Shown one piece after another: positions 38,601 to 44,977 of a DNA stretch of 64,000 nt (the stretch's first letter is position 1; each line of letters starts with the position of its first letter). The position numbers were made by a program, and so were the translations under genes. Below the pieces are notes generated by a model. That model saw only the letters and a list, made by a program, of their open reading frames with translations, made no database searches and was not told where the DNA came from. Source of the DNA: Lophius americanus (taxonomy: Eukaryota > Chordata > Actinopteri > Lophiiformes > Lophiidae); the NCBI GenBank assembly GCA_037951165.1, contig JBBDHG010000026.1:3985501-4049500 (forward strand). The letters are read 5' to 3'.

Positions 38601-39738
38601 GCATTTTTAAAATACACTTATCATCATAACATTAAAAAAAAAACAAGCCTAATAATGTGTAGTTCATGTTTTTCCAAAAAAACAACAATTCTTTTTACCT
38701 TTCTATCAGAACCAGAATTCACATCTTTAGCATTTTGCGATACAGTTGCTCTTCTGTGGGATCAGACAACCCGGGCTAAGTTTTGCTCCCGACACACATT
38801 GATGTGAAACACACATCAAAGCTATTCTTCTTTAAACTAGTTTCAGTAGGTATACTGTCCATTGCAGGTTTGGTAACACCCAACCAAACCAGCAGTTTTT
38901 TTGCTAGGACCCAGTCATCTGGTCCATGTCAAATTCACTCTGGGTGCTATCTGTGACAATTTTTCAAACTTCCAAGACATCAACTTTCAGGGGAAAAAAA
39001 CACTTTTTTGTGCTGCCTAATACATCCCATACAAAGACAGGTGCCACTGTGGGGAGATACGGAGGGAATGGAGGAGGTGGTGGAGTGAATGATGCAGACT
39101 GAATCATTTGGGATGCTCTCATAATAAGAGCATGTGATGTCAGCAGCATTCCCATCTAGCACAGACCCTGCTTATATTTTCATATTTACAGATTACATCC
39201 AATAAAACAAATGGAGCTGTGATTCAGTCTATGAATCTTAGGCTTATATCTCAGATCTTGTTTCAGTCTCCAATTTCTGACTGAGGGTTTAATAGAAGCG
39301 ACAAGTTTAATTACAGTAATAGAAAGGACATTTCAAATGTGTTTTTTACAGCTAGGAAGTAGTGGAAAGCAGTTTGAAAGTATTATTTTAACACAGCAAA
39401 TCTGTCACTCTCATTAAGAGAGTTGGATTTTATTATAAGGAAGTCCAATTCGAATAAACTACGAACTAAATGCGAACTAATTAGAGCATTCTTATTAAGA
39501 ATGAGCTTCAGCATGCCAGTATTTATATCTAATTTGGACCAAAGGGGCTTTTAATGTAAATAAAAAGGAAAAAATATACCATCTGTCAGTTAAATATTCT
39601 ATCAATGTTAAATATTCTATCAATTTTAGCTTACCTGTCATATTTTACTTATGAATCTAAAACACATTTATAAATAAATATAACCAAAAGGTGCTCTAAA
39701 TAAATGAATAAGTTGAAGCTTCTCACCGCTTTTGGCAT
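3704..39738 (-). CDS. ezr: Ezrin, membrane-cytoskeleton linker (complete gene, 13 coding exons)
   Basis: Ezrin is an ERM protein that links plasma-membrane proteins to cortical F-actin, for example in microvilli. Joining the thirteen coding exons listed separately gives 1746 nt, or 581 residues (human ezrin 586), with matching phases and no frameshift or internal stop. Order: FERM domain about 1-296 (VNIRVTTMDAELEFAIQ near the N-terminus, [33 protein letters not shown]); coiled coil about 300-460; eight prolines at 469-476; actin-binding tail ending RQIRQGNTKQRIDEFEAM, with the regulatory Thr at 562 (KYKT, codon 3764-3766; human T567). The proline run and the SAEL...TEAEKNERVQ block fit ezrin better than mammalian moesin, which lacks the prolines; radixin is the main alternative. 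Proximity to tagap settles it as ezrin. The teleost a/b paralogue cannot be told. Oddities: residue 4 is Ala, and residue 217 is Ala where human ERMs have Trp. Confidence 0.93.
3968..4085. repeat. Family B repeat fragment (copy 2)
   Basis: 'aggaggactctcctcttgcc', followed by 'ttcacacccgctcag' and 'acatgcttca', matches the beginning of the 1735-2195 copy. It sits in the last ezr intron and abuts a family A fragment on its right. Confidence 0.55.
4126..4235 (+). repeat. Family A repeat fragment
   Basis: 'ccagttcttccttgcactat', 'aaatttgaaaaatgatacat', 'gaaatagtttttaagtcccg' and 'ttcggggacataa' occur in the same order as in the copies at 48.2-48.6, 50.8-51.5 and 52.4-52.9 kb. It lies within an ezr intron. 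Confidence 0.65.
4328..4564 (-). CDS. ezr: ezr coding exon 12, residues 449-527
   Basis: 237 nt, phase 0 at both ends; acceptor CACCAG|GCC, donor AAG|GTGAGA. It encodes the end of the helical rod (AKEAQEDLVKTKEEL), HMVMT, eight prolines, an acidic linker (MYDQMDDYSDGEE) and the start of the C-terminal domain (EERLTEAEKNERVQNQLK). The proline run is the hallmark separating ezrin and radixin from mammalian moesin. Confidence 0.97.
4697..4789 (-). CDS. ezr: ezr coding exon 11, residues 418-448
   Basis: 93 nt, phase 0 at both ends; acceptor TGTCAG|GCT, donor AGG|GTGAGC. It encodes AAELAEHSAKIALLEDAKRR and then KEEEADSWQLR, part of the ERM coiled-coil rod. Confidence 0.95.
4790..6396. other. ezr: ezr intron (about 1.6 kb)
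   Basis: The only recognisable content is the degraded repeat at 5060-5215, listed separately. A 150-codon open frame on the plus strand at 5935-6387 matches no family I know and overlaps the next ezr exon antisense, so it is treated as chance. Confidence 0.5.
5060..5215 (+). repeat. Teleost interspersed repeat of the 'GCCAAGGAGGTT' type, degraded
   Basis: 'ctgccaaggaggtcaatgat', 'tacgcaaaacct' and 'tttccatgaaacttggagga' match the recalled fish repeat that runs 'gccaaggaggttatg ... ttagcaggattacgcaaaaa ... catgaaacttggtgga'. Related fragments lie at 8925-9240, 27020-27110 and 53160-53260. The class is not established. Confidence 0.5.
6397..6557 (-). CDS. ezr: ezr coding exon 10, residues 364-417
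   Basis: 161 nt; acceptor TTGCAG|AT completes a split Asp codon, donor CTG|GTCAGT (weaker than the other donors). It encodes LQEQVNRAALLEQERYRAEQ and on through AKEELARQAESQKKGQEQL, heptad-like coiled coil. Confidence 0.96.
6860..7040. repeat. Possible short interspersed repeat
   Basis: 'cgccacattctactaac' and 'ccgccaccttctggtggtag' resemble short dispersed sequences in fish introns. No terminal repeats can be assigned, so confidence is low. Confidence 0.25.
7303..7620. repeat. Teleost interspersed repeat 'AAAGGTGCAGTGTGTAATAT'
   Basis: It opens with 'ttaaaggtgcagtgtgtaat', then 'atttagtggtatct', 'agggtggccttcaagtg' and 'agttgcggtgg'. This is the layout of a very common fish intronic repeat, probably a non-autonomous DNA transposon. 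The right end is diverged. Confidence 0.6.
8100..8222 (+). mobile_element. LINE/SINE 3' tail relic
   Basis: Ends 'tttaaatgtgctataaaaaa' followed by 'taaactgacttgactta'. This resembles the 'ctatataaataaa-ttgact' 3' ends of teleost non-LTR elements seen also near 46.25 and 61.73 kb. No coding part remains. Confidence 0.5.
8373..8503 (-). CDS. ezr: ezr coding exon 9, residues 320-363
   Basis: 131 nt; acceptor CTGCAG|G completes Arg, donor AAAG|GTGAGG. It encodes AQLEKEKKKREAIEREKEQM then EREKNDLMLRLYQFEEKTKKAEK, the first half of the coiled coil, rich in Glu and Lys. Confidence 0.96.
8504..10552. other. ezr: ezr intron (about 2.0 kb)
   Basis: Apart from the repeat at 8925-9240, nothing is recognisable. 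The remainder is AT-rich unique-looking sequence. Confidence 0.5.
8925..9240 (+). repeat. Teleost interspersed repeat of the 'GCCAAGGAGGTT' type, longest copy
   Basis: 'ccctcggcggaggagat', 'ttgttagcaggattacaca', 'ggataaagggacggatacag' and 'ttccccattttctttaactt' follow the recalled order of this repeat. The minus-strand open frames at 9013-9266 fall entirely inside it and are not genes. Confidence 0.6.
10553..10716 (-). CDS. ezr: ezr coding exon 8, residues 266-319
   Basis: 164 nt; acceptor TTTCAG|GAC, donor GACAG|GTACGC splitting an Arg codon. It encodes [20 protein letters not shown], then [20 protein letters not shown], closing FERM lobe F3 and starting the linker helix. Confidence 0.97.
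11456..11617. repeat. 27-bp minisatellite, six units
   Basis: Six near-identical 27-bp units, each starting AAAATCATCAGGGTTAG and ending TCATAGGAT. A single G/T position in the middle varies as G,T,G,T,G,G. Because 27 is divisible by three, all frames stay open and produce a spurious repetitive reading frame (YDLTLMILS) on the minus strand. Confidence 0.97.
11692..11788 (-). CDS. ezr: ezr coding exon 7, residues 233-265
   Basis: 97 nt; acceptor CCTCAG|A completes Lys, donor CCG|GTGAGT. It encodes [20 protein letters not shown] then KFIIKPIDKKSP, core of FERM lobe F3, with the [14 protein letters not shown] signature. Confidence 0.97.
11950..12016. repeat. GACTCAC heptamer array, nine units
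   Basis: Nine tandem GACTCAC units plus a partial one. The eighth is GACTCAT, which creates one TGACTCA (AP-1-like) junction at 12005-12011. Confidence 0.96.
12640..12915 (+). mobile_element. Non-LTR retrotransposon 3' end, degraded
   Basis: 'aaccacaacgggttgcgtca', 'ggacgggcatccgacataaa', 'gccaaatcaacatgcagacc', 'ggctgtggcgaccccgagag' and the terminal 'agccgaaagaagaagac' follow the 3' end of a very common fish LINE recalled from memory. The GAAGAA tail marks the 3' end and plus orientation. No ORF survives. Confidence 0.65.
15836..16360 (+). mobile_element. L2-like LINE ORF2 C-terminus and 3' tail, decayed
   Basis: In shifting plus-strand frames one reads IDYCYALHSEI, then ARFLKRTRTTDHIT-like text, then 'ttggttttaaggctctgaac' (LVLRL, compare 'KIL..TYKALN'). 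These are the C-terminal landmarks of L2/CR1 ORF2. The sequence ends in a (TAAA)n tail at about 16338-16355. Stops and frameshifts are frequent. Confidence 0.65.
16797..16943 (-). CDS. ezr: ezr coding exon 6, residues 184-232
   Basis: 147 nt; acceptor TTGCAG|GGAAGAT, donor GACAA|GTAAGC. It encodes EDAMLEYLKIAQDLEMYGVN, YFDIKNKKGTELALGVDALG and LNIYEKDD. Residue 217 is Ala (codon GCC, 16844-16846) where human ezrin, radixin and moesin have Trp (ELWLGVDALG). Confidence 0.97.
17039..17122 (-). CDS. ezr: ezr coding exon 5, residues 156-183
   Basis: 84 nt; acceptor CTGTAG|A completes Arg156, donor TTAAA|GTGAGT. It encodes VLEQHKLSKEQWEERIQVWH then EEHNGMLK, in FERM lobe F2. Length and phases equal those I recall for the mammalian exon. 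Confidence 0.97.
17188..17330 (-). mobile_element. Tc1/mariner-like relic, internally deleted
   Basis: It opens with 'atccataacattatgaccac', matching the terminal 'gtgg-tttaatgttatggct' motif at 50359-50384 and 54668-54693 in reverse. It then carries a minus-strand GSKHVRTHRGSL, comparable to the Tc1 transposase segment GSDRK-SEHT-HR found in the other relics here. Most of the element is missing. Confidence 0.55.
17385..17930. repeat. Unclassified interspersed repeat, family B copy 3
   Basis: The longest copy of the family also found at 1735-2195 and 3968-4085. Shared landmarks are 'attcatctacgtagttcttt', 'catgctgctg', 'ctagtcctcgcagatc', 'agagtcatcagccac', 'ccggtatc', 'gaagagtctgagtgccaaag' and 'acgaattatc'. 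No coding potential is seen. Confidence 0.65.
18310..18336. repeat. (TA)13 microsatellite
   Basis: Uninterrupted TA run in an ezr intron. Confidence 0.95.
18582..18856 (-). CDS. ezr: ezr coding exon 4, residues 65-155
   Basis: 275 nt, the largest coding exon; acceptor CTCCAG|GTG, donor CACAG|GTGAGA splitting Arg156. It encodes VSSQDMKKGNPLQFKFRAKF, the QKLFFLQVKEGILSDEVYCP block, and AKFGDYNKEAHHPGYLLSER. It spans FERM lobes F1/F2 and keeps the Tyr of the SGY/PGY motif, equivalent to the phosphorylated Tyr145/146 of mammalian ezrin (family knowledge). Confidence 0.97.
18857..20916. other. ezr: ezr intron (about 2.1 kb)
   Basis: It holds a degraded 'GTTAGC' repeat at its 5' side (18896-19090). 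The rest is AT-rich without recognisable features. Confidence 0.5.
18896..19090. repeat. Teleost interspersed repeat with 'GTTAGCTTAGCAT' core, copy 1
   Basis: 'aaagtaatagttagacattt', 'cactttcttgtcaagattga', 'gcctgttagctcagcataaa' and 'agcc' follow the order of a common fish repeat also present at 30190-30420. Strongly diverged. Confidence 0.5.
20917..21012 (-). CDS. ezr: ezr coding exon 3, residues 33-64
   Basis: 96 nt, phase 0 at both ends; acceptor ACGCAG|GTG, donor AAG|GTAGGG. It encodes VVKTIGFREVWYFGLQYTDT then KGYQTWLKLEKK, FERM lobe F1. Confidence 0.97.
27020..27110 (-). repeat. Teleost interspersed repeat of the 'GCCAAGGAGGTT' type, fragment
   Basis: 'cttcagtagtttttgcgtta' followed by A-rich sequence and 'aacaaacaaaag' is the reverse complement of the 'acaaac...ttagcaggattacgcaaaaactac' section of this repeat. 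Confidence 0.4.
27690..27965 (+). mobile_element. tRNA-derived SINE, family S2
   Basis: 'gattagcattgttgcctcac', 'agcaagaaggttctgtgctc', 'aaatccaacag' and 'ctgtgtggagtatacatgt' are followed by 'cctcccacactccaaaaaca', 'tgatgattctaaatcg' and 'atgttggccctgtgatgaac'. The first part resembles RNA polymerase III A and B boxes (TAGCATTGTTGCC, GTGCTCAAATCC). The layout matches a widespread fish SINE recalled from memory. The 5' end is diverged. Confidence 0.7.
28025..28245 (+). mobile_element. tRNA-derived SINE, family S1 copy 1
   Basis: 'gtggcacagttggtagggcg' (A-box like), 'ccttgaccaagatactgaac', 'cccaagttgctcct', 'gtatgaatgtttttgtgaat' and 'ataaagcactttgggtcca' give the head and body of the common percomorph SINE also present at 40305-40470 and 57700-57975. 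The B-box region is deleted. It runs directly into the TA/GATA satellite, its likely seed. Confidence 0.7.
28246..28376. repeat. (TA)n/(GATATA)n compound satellite with perfect 40-bp palindrome
   Basis: TA runs flank (TAGATA)n and its complement (TATCTA)n. The switch between the two strands' motifs creates a spacer-free palindrome with 20-bp arms, 28313-28332 and 28333-28352. Confidence 0.9.
30190..30420. repeat. Teleost interspersed repeat with 'GTTAGCTTAGCTTAGCAT' core, copy 2
   Basis: 'ttaaagtgatagtccaacat', 'agccaggagcgcgttagctt', 'agcttagcatgaagacc' and 'cagctaggctgg' occur in the order of a common fish repeat. A weaker copy is at 18896-19090. Confidence 0.6.
31080..31600. mobile_element. 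Degraded teleost interspersed element (non-LTR-like)
   Basis: 'ataatacgatttattgatgg', 'ggaccctttacaaagcacac', 'gtgtgggaaggagttcttga', 'ggatctgagggtaatagaga', 'aggaagccaatgaagatgct', 'gggagtgatgtgtt'-like text and 'ggaccaaagaggatgaca' follow the order of a common fish repeat as I recall it. No ORF persists; the minus-strand frame at 31231-31566 is accidental. Confidence 0.5.
31974..32057 (-). CDS. ezr: ezr coding exon 2, residues 5-32
   Basis: 84 nt, phase 0 at both ends; acceptor CCACAG|GTC, donor CAG|GTAAGC. It encodes VNIRVTTMDAELEFAIQPST then TGKQLFDQ, the first strands of FERM lobe F1. Confidence 0.97.
34912..34962. repeat. CTGGCATCA 9-bp tandem array
   Basis: Five perfect units and a partial sixth. 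Confidence 0.96.
35466..35600 (+). repeat. Family A repeat, stem-loop module
   Basis: Co-linear with 50845-50950: 'actaggc', 'gctgtc...gacagc', 'tatccccgaaaggcctccaa', 'tcctctgcattgtac', 'ccctgattgaactcaa'. The stem-loop GCTGTC/GACAGC is at 35478-35483 and 35490-35495. Confidence 0.7.
35653..35706. repeat. (TA)n followed by (CATA)n microsatellite
   Basis: About 38 bases of TA and then 'acatacatacacatata'. It separates two modules of a family A repeat. Confidence 0.95.
35738..35850 (+). repeat. Family A repeat, 'CTCCCCCTAGT' module
   Basis: 'ataaccaaatatggattaat', 'ttgttaggaagttatg', 'aaaaacaatgtttttga' and 'aagctccccctagt' match 51090-51190. Together with the stem-loop module this is one element split by a microsatellite. 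Confidence 0.65.
38690..39075 (-). mobile_element. Tc1/mariner-like transposon relic
   Basis: On the minus strand one frame reads REQNLARVV, a stop, SHRRATVSQNAKDVNSGSDRKV. This is the DNA-binding region of a Tc1-type transposase. Further right are 'tcaactttcagggg', 'gctgcctaatacatccca' and 'acaggtgccactgtgggga', matching the 5' part of the same element family as I recall it. In-frame stops and gaps show it is dead. Confidence 0.75.
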
Positions 39739-39835
39739 TTTTGTAGTCCTTTTCCTTGCTCTGTTCGAGGCGAGGAGCTGTTAAAACACTGTTCCCAGAC
39801 AAGTTACGTGTGGCTCCGCTCCTCTGTGTGCCTTC
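39727..39835 (-). CDS. ezr: ezr exon with start codon (5'UTR plus residues 1-4)
   Basis: Acceptor TTCCAG|GAAGG; 97 nt of 5'UTR, then ATG at 39736-39738, CCA AAA GCG (MPKA), and donor GCG|GTGAGA. A minimal first coding exon of four codons is the known ERM arrangement (MPKP in ezrin/radixin, MPKT in moesin). The start is supported by that arrangement and by the following exon VNIRVTTMD. Context AAAAATG is acceptable. Confidence 0.92.
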
Positions 39836-40304
39836 CTGGAAAGAGAGAAAGAAGAGAAACGAGTTTCAAGCCACTTCGGTGTGAATTAAACCCGACTGAA
39901 GGCAACTCCTGCTGGCGATGAATTACCGCCACTACCGACAAGCTAACGGTAACTGGATACAACATTACAGGAAGTTACGTCAGTAGACCTTCAAAATAAG
40001 AGCACGAGTCAGGTACGGCCCATCTCCTTCAGCTCTGTTGTCACGGTTCACCACAAGGCCGTTTTAGGCCAGCCATCTTCATGTTTTCCAGGTGTCCATC
40101 TCAAAGGTCTTCTGTGGATCTCCATAACCATACTCTGGCTCTCTCTCTTTTTCTATCAGGCCAGGAGATTGATTTTCCTGAGGGATCCATTGTTGAAGGC
40201 ACTTATCTTGTTCATATTGCCTTATTCATGCCTTATTCATGCCTTATTCATATTGCATCATAAAACACGCTGATAGAATGTTTATCTTGTTACAACGTCT
40301 CATG

Positions 40305-40470
40305 CGTTGTTGGCTCAGAAGGTAGGGCGTTTATTCACTAATTGGAAGGTCTATATTTCAATCATTGGCTTCTATATGTCGAAGTGTCCTTGAGCACGGA
40401 ACTGAACCCCTTGATGCTCCTGATGGCTGTTCCCACTAGAAAAGCACAATGTAAATACAGTTCAACTACA
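40305..40470 (+). mobile_element. tRNA-derived SINE, family S1 copy 2
   Basis: 'tggctcagaaggtagggcg' (A-box like), 'ggaaggtctatatttcaatc' (B-box like), 'atgtcgaagtgtccttgagc', 'actgaaccccttgatgctcc', 'tgatggctgttcccactaga' and 'aaaagcacaatgtaaataca'. It keeps the tRNA-like head better than the 28-kb copy. Confidence 0.75.
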
Positions 40471-40582
40471 CCGCCGTCTGTCAGCAGGTGGGTCGGACTA
40501 AACAGCAACAGTTTGACCTCAAAGTTGATATAGTCAAGCATAATGATCTACTGCAGCACATATTGCTGAGAAGTTGAAGGCC

Positions 40583-40624
40583 GGTTCTGATAGAAAGATG
40601 TCTGAACACACAGCACATAATAGG
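40583..40624 (+). mobile_element. Tc1/mariner transposase scrap
   Basis: Plus-strand frame GSDRKMSEHTAHNR is the linker region of Tc1 transposases (compare GSDRK in the 38.7-kb relic). Surrounding sequence is not alignable. Confidence 0.6.
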
Positions 40625-41199
40625 GCCAACCATTGGTTTCCACTAAATCAGGGTTGAGTTGCGGTGTCAGCTGGCTAAGCAGGTTTTTCCAATTGTCTAA
40701 TCAGATGCCTGGAACACCTCAACTACCTTCTTGGTACAGTTACATTTACAATTATATGATACGTTTTATTCTGAAAATATTACAGGAAGTTGCAGATTTC
40801 TATTCTACCTTGACCCTGTTGAGTCATCCTGGCATTAGGCAGGTTAAGTATGGTCCTGAACGTGCCTCACCCACTAGCTGTGATAAATGTAAAGTCTCCA
40901 CCCTGATCTTTTTCAAACTTTCATGTTTTGACAACATCATTATTTAACGACAGAACACTCCGGCCCGCATTAAATTTAATCCAGAATTCAACCAAATCAC
41001 GTCATAAAATCGCTTTAAACCAAAACAAAGCTGGTCAGATTTAGTAACACAGTCATAAATAATCTTCAGAGGTTGAAAGTGAGTGAAAATGAGTGTTTTC
41101 TCCGGGTTTCTTTCCCACGGAGTGTGTTAGAAAACACCGACTCCGTCAGAGAGAAACGATCCAAGCAAACTAGAAAATCCACCTGTTTGATCTGCACCG

Positions 41200-41640
41200 A
41201 CGCATATTTAACACAACCGTCTGCGGAGGGTTTAAACTCTGGTTAGTAATGTCCCTGTCCGCGCAGCAGCTTCAGCCTCACTTTAATCCTGCAGACACCT
41301 GTTGCGAGATTCGCCTCCTTTCAGAGCAGCACCCAGTGCGCGTGGGAAAGAACCCTGAGAGCGCGCGAGCGCACTTCACACGCTGTTGTTAGATCAGTCC
41401 GTCTGCTCACTGACTCACACCGGAGCTTACCGTCTCTTACCGGGGTTCATGAGGGAGGAGATGCGGGGATGACCGTCCAGCGCTCTGGTTCTTACAGATC
41501 CCCCCTCCCTCTGTTCACTCAGGAGCAATATGGCGCTCATCCGTTCCAGCGGCCGTCCGCCAGGAGGGTGGAGGGTCACGACCCACGGAGAGGGGACTGT
41601 GAGGAGATCGCCTGTGAGGATCCCACAGGCTGAAACTTAA
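41200..41640 (-). promoter_or_regulatory. ezr: ezr CpG-rich promoter
   Basis: A CpG-dense block ('gagcgcgcgagcgcac', 'ccagcggccgtccgcc') in otherwise AT-rich surroundings, spanning the inferred first exon. There is no TATA box at the expected spacing. An AATATGGCG motif on the plus strand at 41527-41535 resembles a YY1 site of the kind found at TATA-less start sites. Boundaries are by eye. Confidence 0.7.
41441..41540 (-). other. ezr: ezr non-coding exon 1 (5' end approximate)
   Basis: Donor CCCCG|GTAAGA at 41440; a second donor-like GTAAGC lies 10 bases further at 41430. The exon contains an upstream ATG (41448-41450), discussed in findings. The transcription start is inferred from the CpG block and YY1-like motif. 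Confidence 0.5.
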
Positions 41641-41699
41641 CAGCTTCCAAACAATAACATTACTGTGGAGTATAATAATTACAGTGGAATCACATTTAG

Positions 41700-42330
41700 A
41701 ACAATAAACTTTAAGTATCAATTTTTTTTTTCATATATCCTTTTTTGTAAAAAAAAAAAAAAAATATATGTTGTGGTCAAATTTAAATATTAAATGTTAA
41801 TCTAATCTATATACTAATTATACGTGTTTAATAATAATCAAAAAAATGTTATATAAATCTTGAATATAAATTTAAATGCTAAATCATTAAACGGTAATCC
41901 TCTTTTTTTTTTTAAATCAAAATCTAAATAAAAAAATGTAAATGTTAGGAAGGGCTCTAAGCTTTAAATCTAAATGTTAGAGTTCAAGGTTGAATCGACT
42001 TATCAAATTTTAAATATTTAATATAAATTCTAAATGTTACAAATATTATATCTGAATCATAAATTGAAGTATCAAATATAAATTAAAATATTTACAACAC
42101 AAATACACTAAGTGTATTAAGTCTAAATATAAATATGAAATATAAATGTTAAATACAAATTTACATATTGAATATAAATATTTATGTTAATTAGTATATT
42201 AAGGTTGAATCTAATTATCAATTAAGAAATCTTAATTTTAAATATAAAACTCAATGTTAAATGCAATGTTCAATATAAATGTTTTAAAAGATACACTTAT
42301 TATACCTTTATATTAAATCTATTTATTTAT
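41700..42330. repeat. AT-rich low-complexity tract
   Basis: Over 600 bp of quasi-periodic 'aaatataaatgttaaat'-type sequence with poly-A and poly-T runs. No gene or classifiable element. Confidence 0.8.
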
Positions 42331-42756
42331 CGGAACACTAAACATTTAGCTGATATGCAGGTCAGCAGAAGCGCACAAAATAAAGGTTGCAAAGTGAAAA
42401 AAGTAAATTCTTGATTTGCGATCACTGTTTTCAGTTATCCCTACTAATTTCTGCGAACGGATATTATCAGTATGAAAAATAAATCACATGACTTCTTTGG
42501 GAACTTTGTTTACCATTATTTATATCAAGCAGCAGTGAATGTAATGGGCGGGTTTGGATTTTAGTGGACGTCCAGATCGAGCTTAGAAATCCAACATCAC
42601 CTTCCCTCAGGCCGAAATCGGACATAGTCAATATAAATACATTTGGTATGTGAACATGCGATGTCAGCTAATTATTTTGGTATTTCCGCTGACTAGAAGA
42701 GTGAATTTGCATATTAGCCAAATACTTAGTTTTGCTACACACGTTCAGCTCTAACA

Positions 42757-43160
42757 TGTAATGTGATGTCTTTGATCCCTTTGACATTTAACTTAGTGTC
42801 TGTGATCCCTTGACATCTATTTTGATGCCTTGATGCTTTGACATAAAACTTGATGTCTTTGACTTGTGACTTAATGTCCTTGTGATATATAACTTTGTCT
42901 TTGATGTCATAATGACTTGAAGTCAATGATGTCTATCACATGATAATTGATCCCTTTGACGTGTTTGACATGTGAACATATGTATTTGATGCCTTTGATA
43001 TGTATCTCGATGTCCTGACGTCTGACATATGACTTGATCTCTTTGATGCCTTTGACATCTAACTTGTTTGATTTGATGGCTATAACATGTGACCGTTTTT
43101 TTTTTCAATGTCTTTGATGTCTCTTACATGTGACTTGATGTCCGTGTAACATGTCACTAA
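42757..43160. repeat. Degenerate minisatellite around 'CTTTGATGTCTTTGACATGTGA'
   Basis: About a dozen imperfect, variably spaced copies of elements such as 'gatgtctttgat', 'tttgacatgtgac' and 'acttgatgtc'. Unit length drifts around 30-40 bp. The repetitive minus-strand frames at 42735-43108 are by-products. Confidence 0.8.
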
Positions 43161-43689
43161 TGAATTTTTGCATTGGTTTTTGTCAATGTTCTAGATTGAG
43201 AAAATTCTGTTTTTTTTCTTTATTTTTTTTCACTTTTTGTCAATATTTGCAAAAACTGTTTTGGGAACTATTACAAAATCTAATGGAAGAGAAGTCATAA
43301 TCGTATAACTATAAAGGTGTGTGTGCTTGTTGGAGTGTGAAATGTTAATAATCCCCCTCAGTCATATCATTATATTATTTTATGTCTATAAAGGCCACCT
43401 GTAATTCAACACTTAATTTGACATTGTTTCTTTTCAACCTGAAACACACCTTTTCCTCTGCTCGGCTGTCAATGAGTTGAATCTTATTCATATCAACCAG
43501 TGACTCTGCGATGACTACATGAAGCAGAAAATAATTAGTTGCGTGATGACGTCTATTTTTAACTAAATACATCCAAACGTCATCTATCAGCTGGGTGTCA
43601 CCTGTCCTGACTGCTGATCTGTCATAGCAGAAACTTTCCTGAGGAAGTGCACGTCAGCAGCACTCCAATGAATCGAGGAGGCGCTCCAG

Positions 43690-43800
43690 GAAGAGGGGCG
43701 GGACATCGGCAAACTGACCAATCAGAGGGCGGGATTAAAATAGAGCCGTATATATGAGAGGTTAGAGCAACCTCAGAGTCTAATACCGCAGCAGAGTGTG
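43690..43800 (+). promoter_or_regulatory. Promoter-like block without a recognised gene
   Basis: In order on the plus strand: GC box (ggggcggg, about 43695-43702), CCAAT box (43718-43722, in GACCAATCAG), second GC box (gagggcggga, about 43724-43733) and TATATA (43749-43754). ATGs follow at 43801 (26 codons to a stop) and 43832. It points away from ezr, about 2.2 kb from the ezr first exon. No conserved protein follows. Confidence 0.4.
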
Positions 43801-44977
43801 ATGGAAGGGTGCTGCCCACCTGTTTACGACAATGAAACTGCTAGAACCTTTACATCCTGTTCGTCGTTACCTTTGCTATAATTATCATGGTGATAAAACC
43901 TTTTTTTTTTTACAAGAGTTTCTGAGACCAAAGAGTCCAAAGCTATTTGTTGAATCATCTTTAATTTCACTTTAAAGAAACTGGATTTGCACTTGAATCA
44001 AAATCAGATCCTCTCAGATCAGATCAGCTTTTCATGAAATCAGACTGCTTTCATGTTTTTGACATTTTCCAGCAAATCCAATATTTCTTTCAAATAATTA
44101 ATTTGAAAAAAATAGGAGAAATTATGGATTGAATCTAATTTAATCCCACAGTTTTCTACAAACATTCAAAATAAACACGTTTGAAGATAAATGGTTCTCA
44201 CTGGACATGAAAGTACAAGAAATAGAGATCTGAAAAGTAACTAGTAACTTTAACTATCCAACAAATATGTGGAGAATAAGTATAAAGTAGCATAGAATGG
44301 ACATAATCTGGTATTTAAATACAGTACTTGAGTAAATATACTTCATTACTTTTCACAACTAATCCCTGATATGCAAAACATTCTTGGATTTGCCTCTTAG
44401 AGCACCTGGATGAACTGTTTGCATAGTGATGATGGAAATAGCGTCTTTATCCCGTATCAAATAGAGGCAGACAGTAACTAAGTACAAATTAACTCAGGTT
44501 ATTTACTTAAGAAGAAATACAAAGTACTTGTACTGCACAAGAGTATTCCTCCTTTTTTCCCTTGTTCTCACTTTGATTATTTTTTAAAATTCATTGTTTT
44601 TTTCAACATTAGATCACTGCTGGGAAATGGCTAATAAAAACATATAAATATACAATAACCTGATATCAACAGAATATTTAAGAAATTAATCACAAATATA
44701 AATTATGACAATGGTAACTGTCCGTAACAACTGTCCGAAAAGGAGTAGGTAAAAGCAAAATGCCTTTCATGTATGAAGCCATAGGAAGATGCTTTATGTG
44801 GTCCTCTGGATATGTGGAGGTCCTCTGAGCTTGTTGTTCACCTGCTCTCTGACTAAAGTCAGTTATGAACCAAACATTTTCTTTTGATTTTCCGTGACGC
44901 ACGAGAAACCGGTAAATGCTATTGAAGTCCATAATATATAGATGAAAGCCTCGGAAATGATTAATTTTCTACTGTAA

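Larger units (their letters stand above)
32058..39726. other. ezr: ezr intron (about 7.7 kb)
   Basis: It contains a (TG)n run at 32174-32197, a 9-bp tandem array (34912), family A repeat modules (35466-35850), a (TA)n run, and a Tc1-like relic (38690-39075). The block 36400-37070 appears richer in CG dinucleotides than its surroundings but has no recognisable coding sequence. Confidence 0.5.
39836..41440. other. ezr: ezr first intron (about 1.6 kb)
   Basis: It contains an 11-bp triplication 'gccttattcat' near 40219-40254, a SINE (40305-40470) and a Tc1 scrap (40583-40624). The 5' side, from about 41200, is CpG-rich promoter sequence. Confidence 0.5.

Noticed and set aside
3704..39738. Gene could be moesin or radixin
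   Set aside because: Mammalian moesin lacks the eight-proline run; the linker and C-terminal text and the tagap neighbour fit ezrin better. Radixin is not fully excluded by sequence alone.
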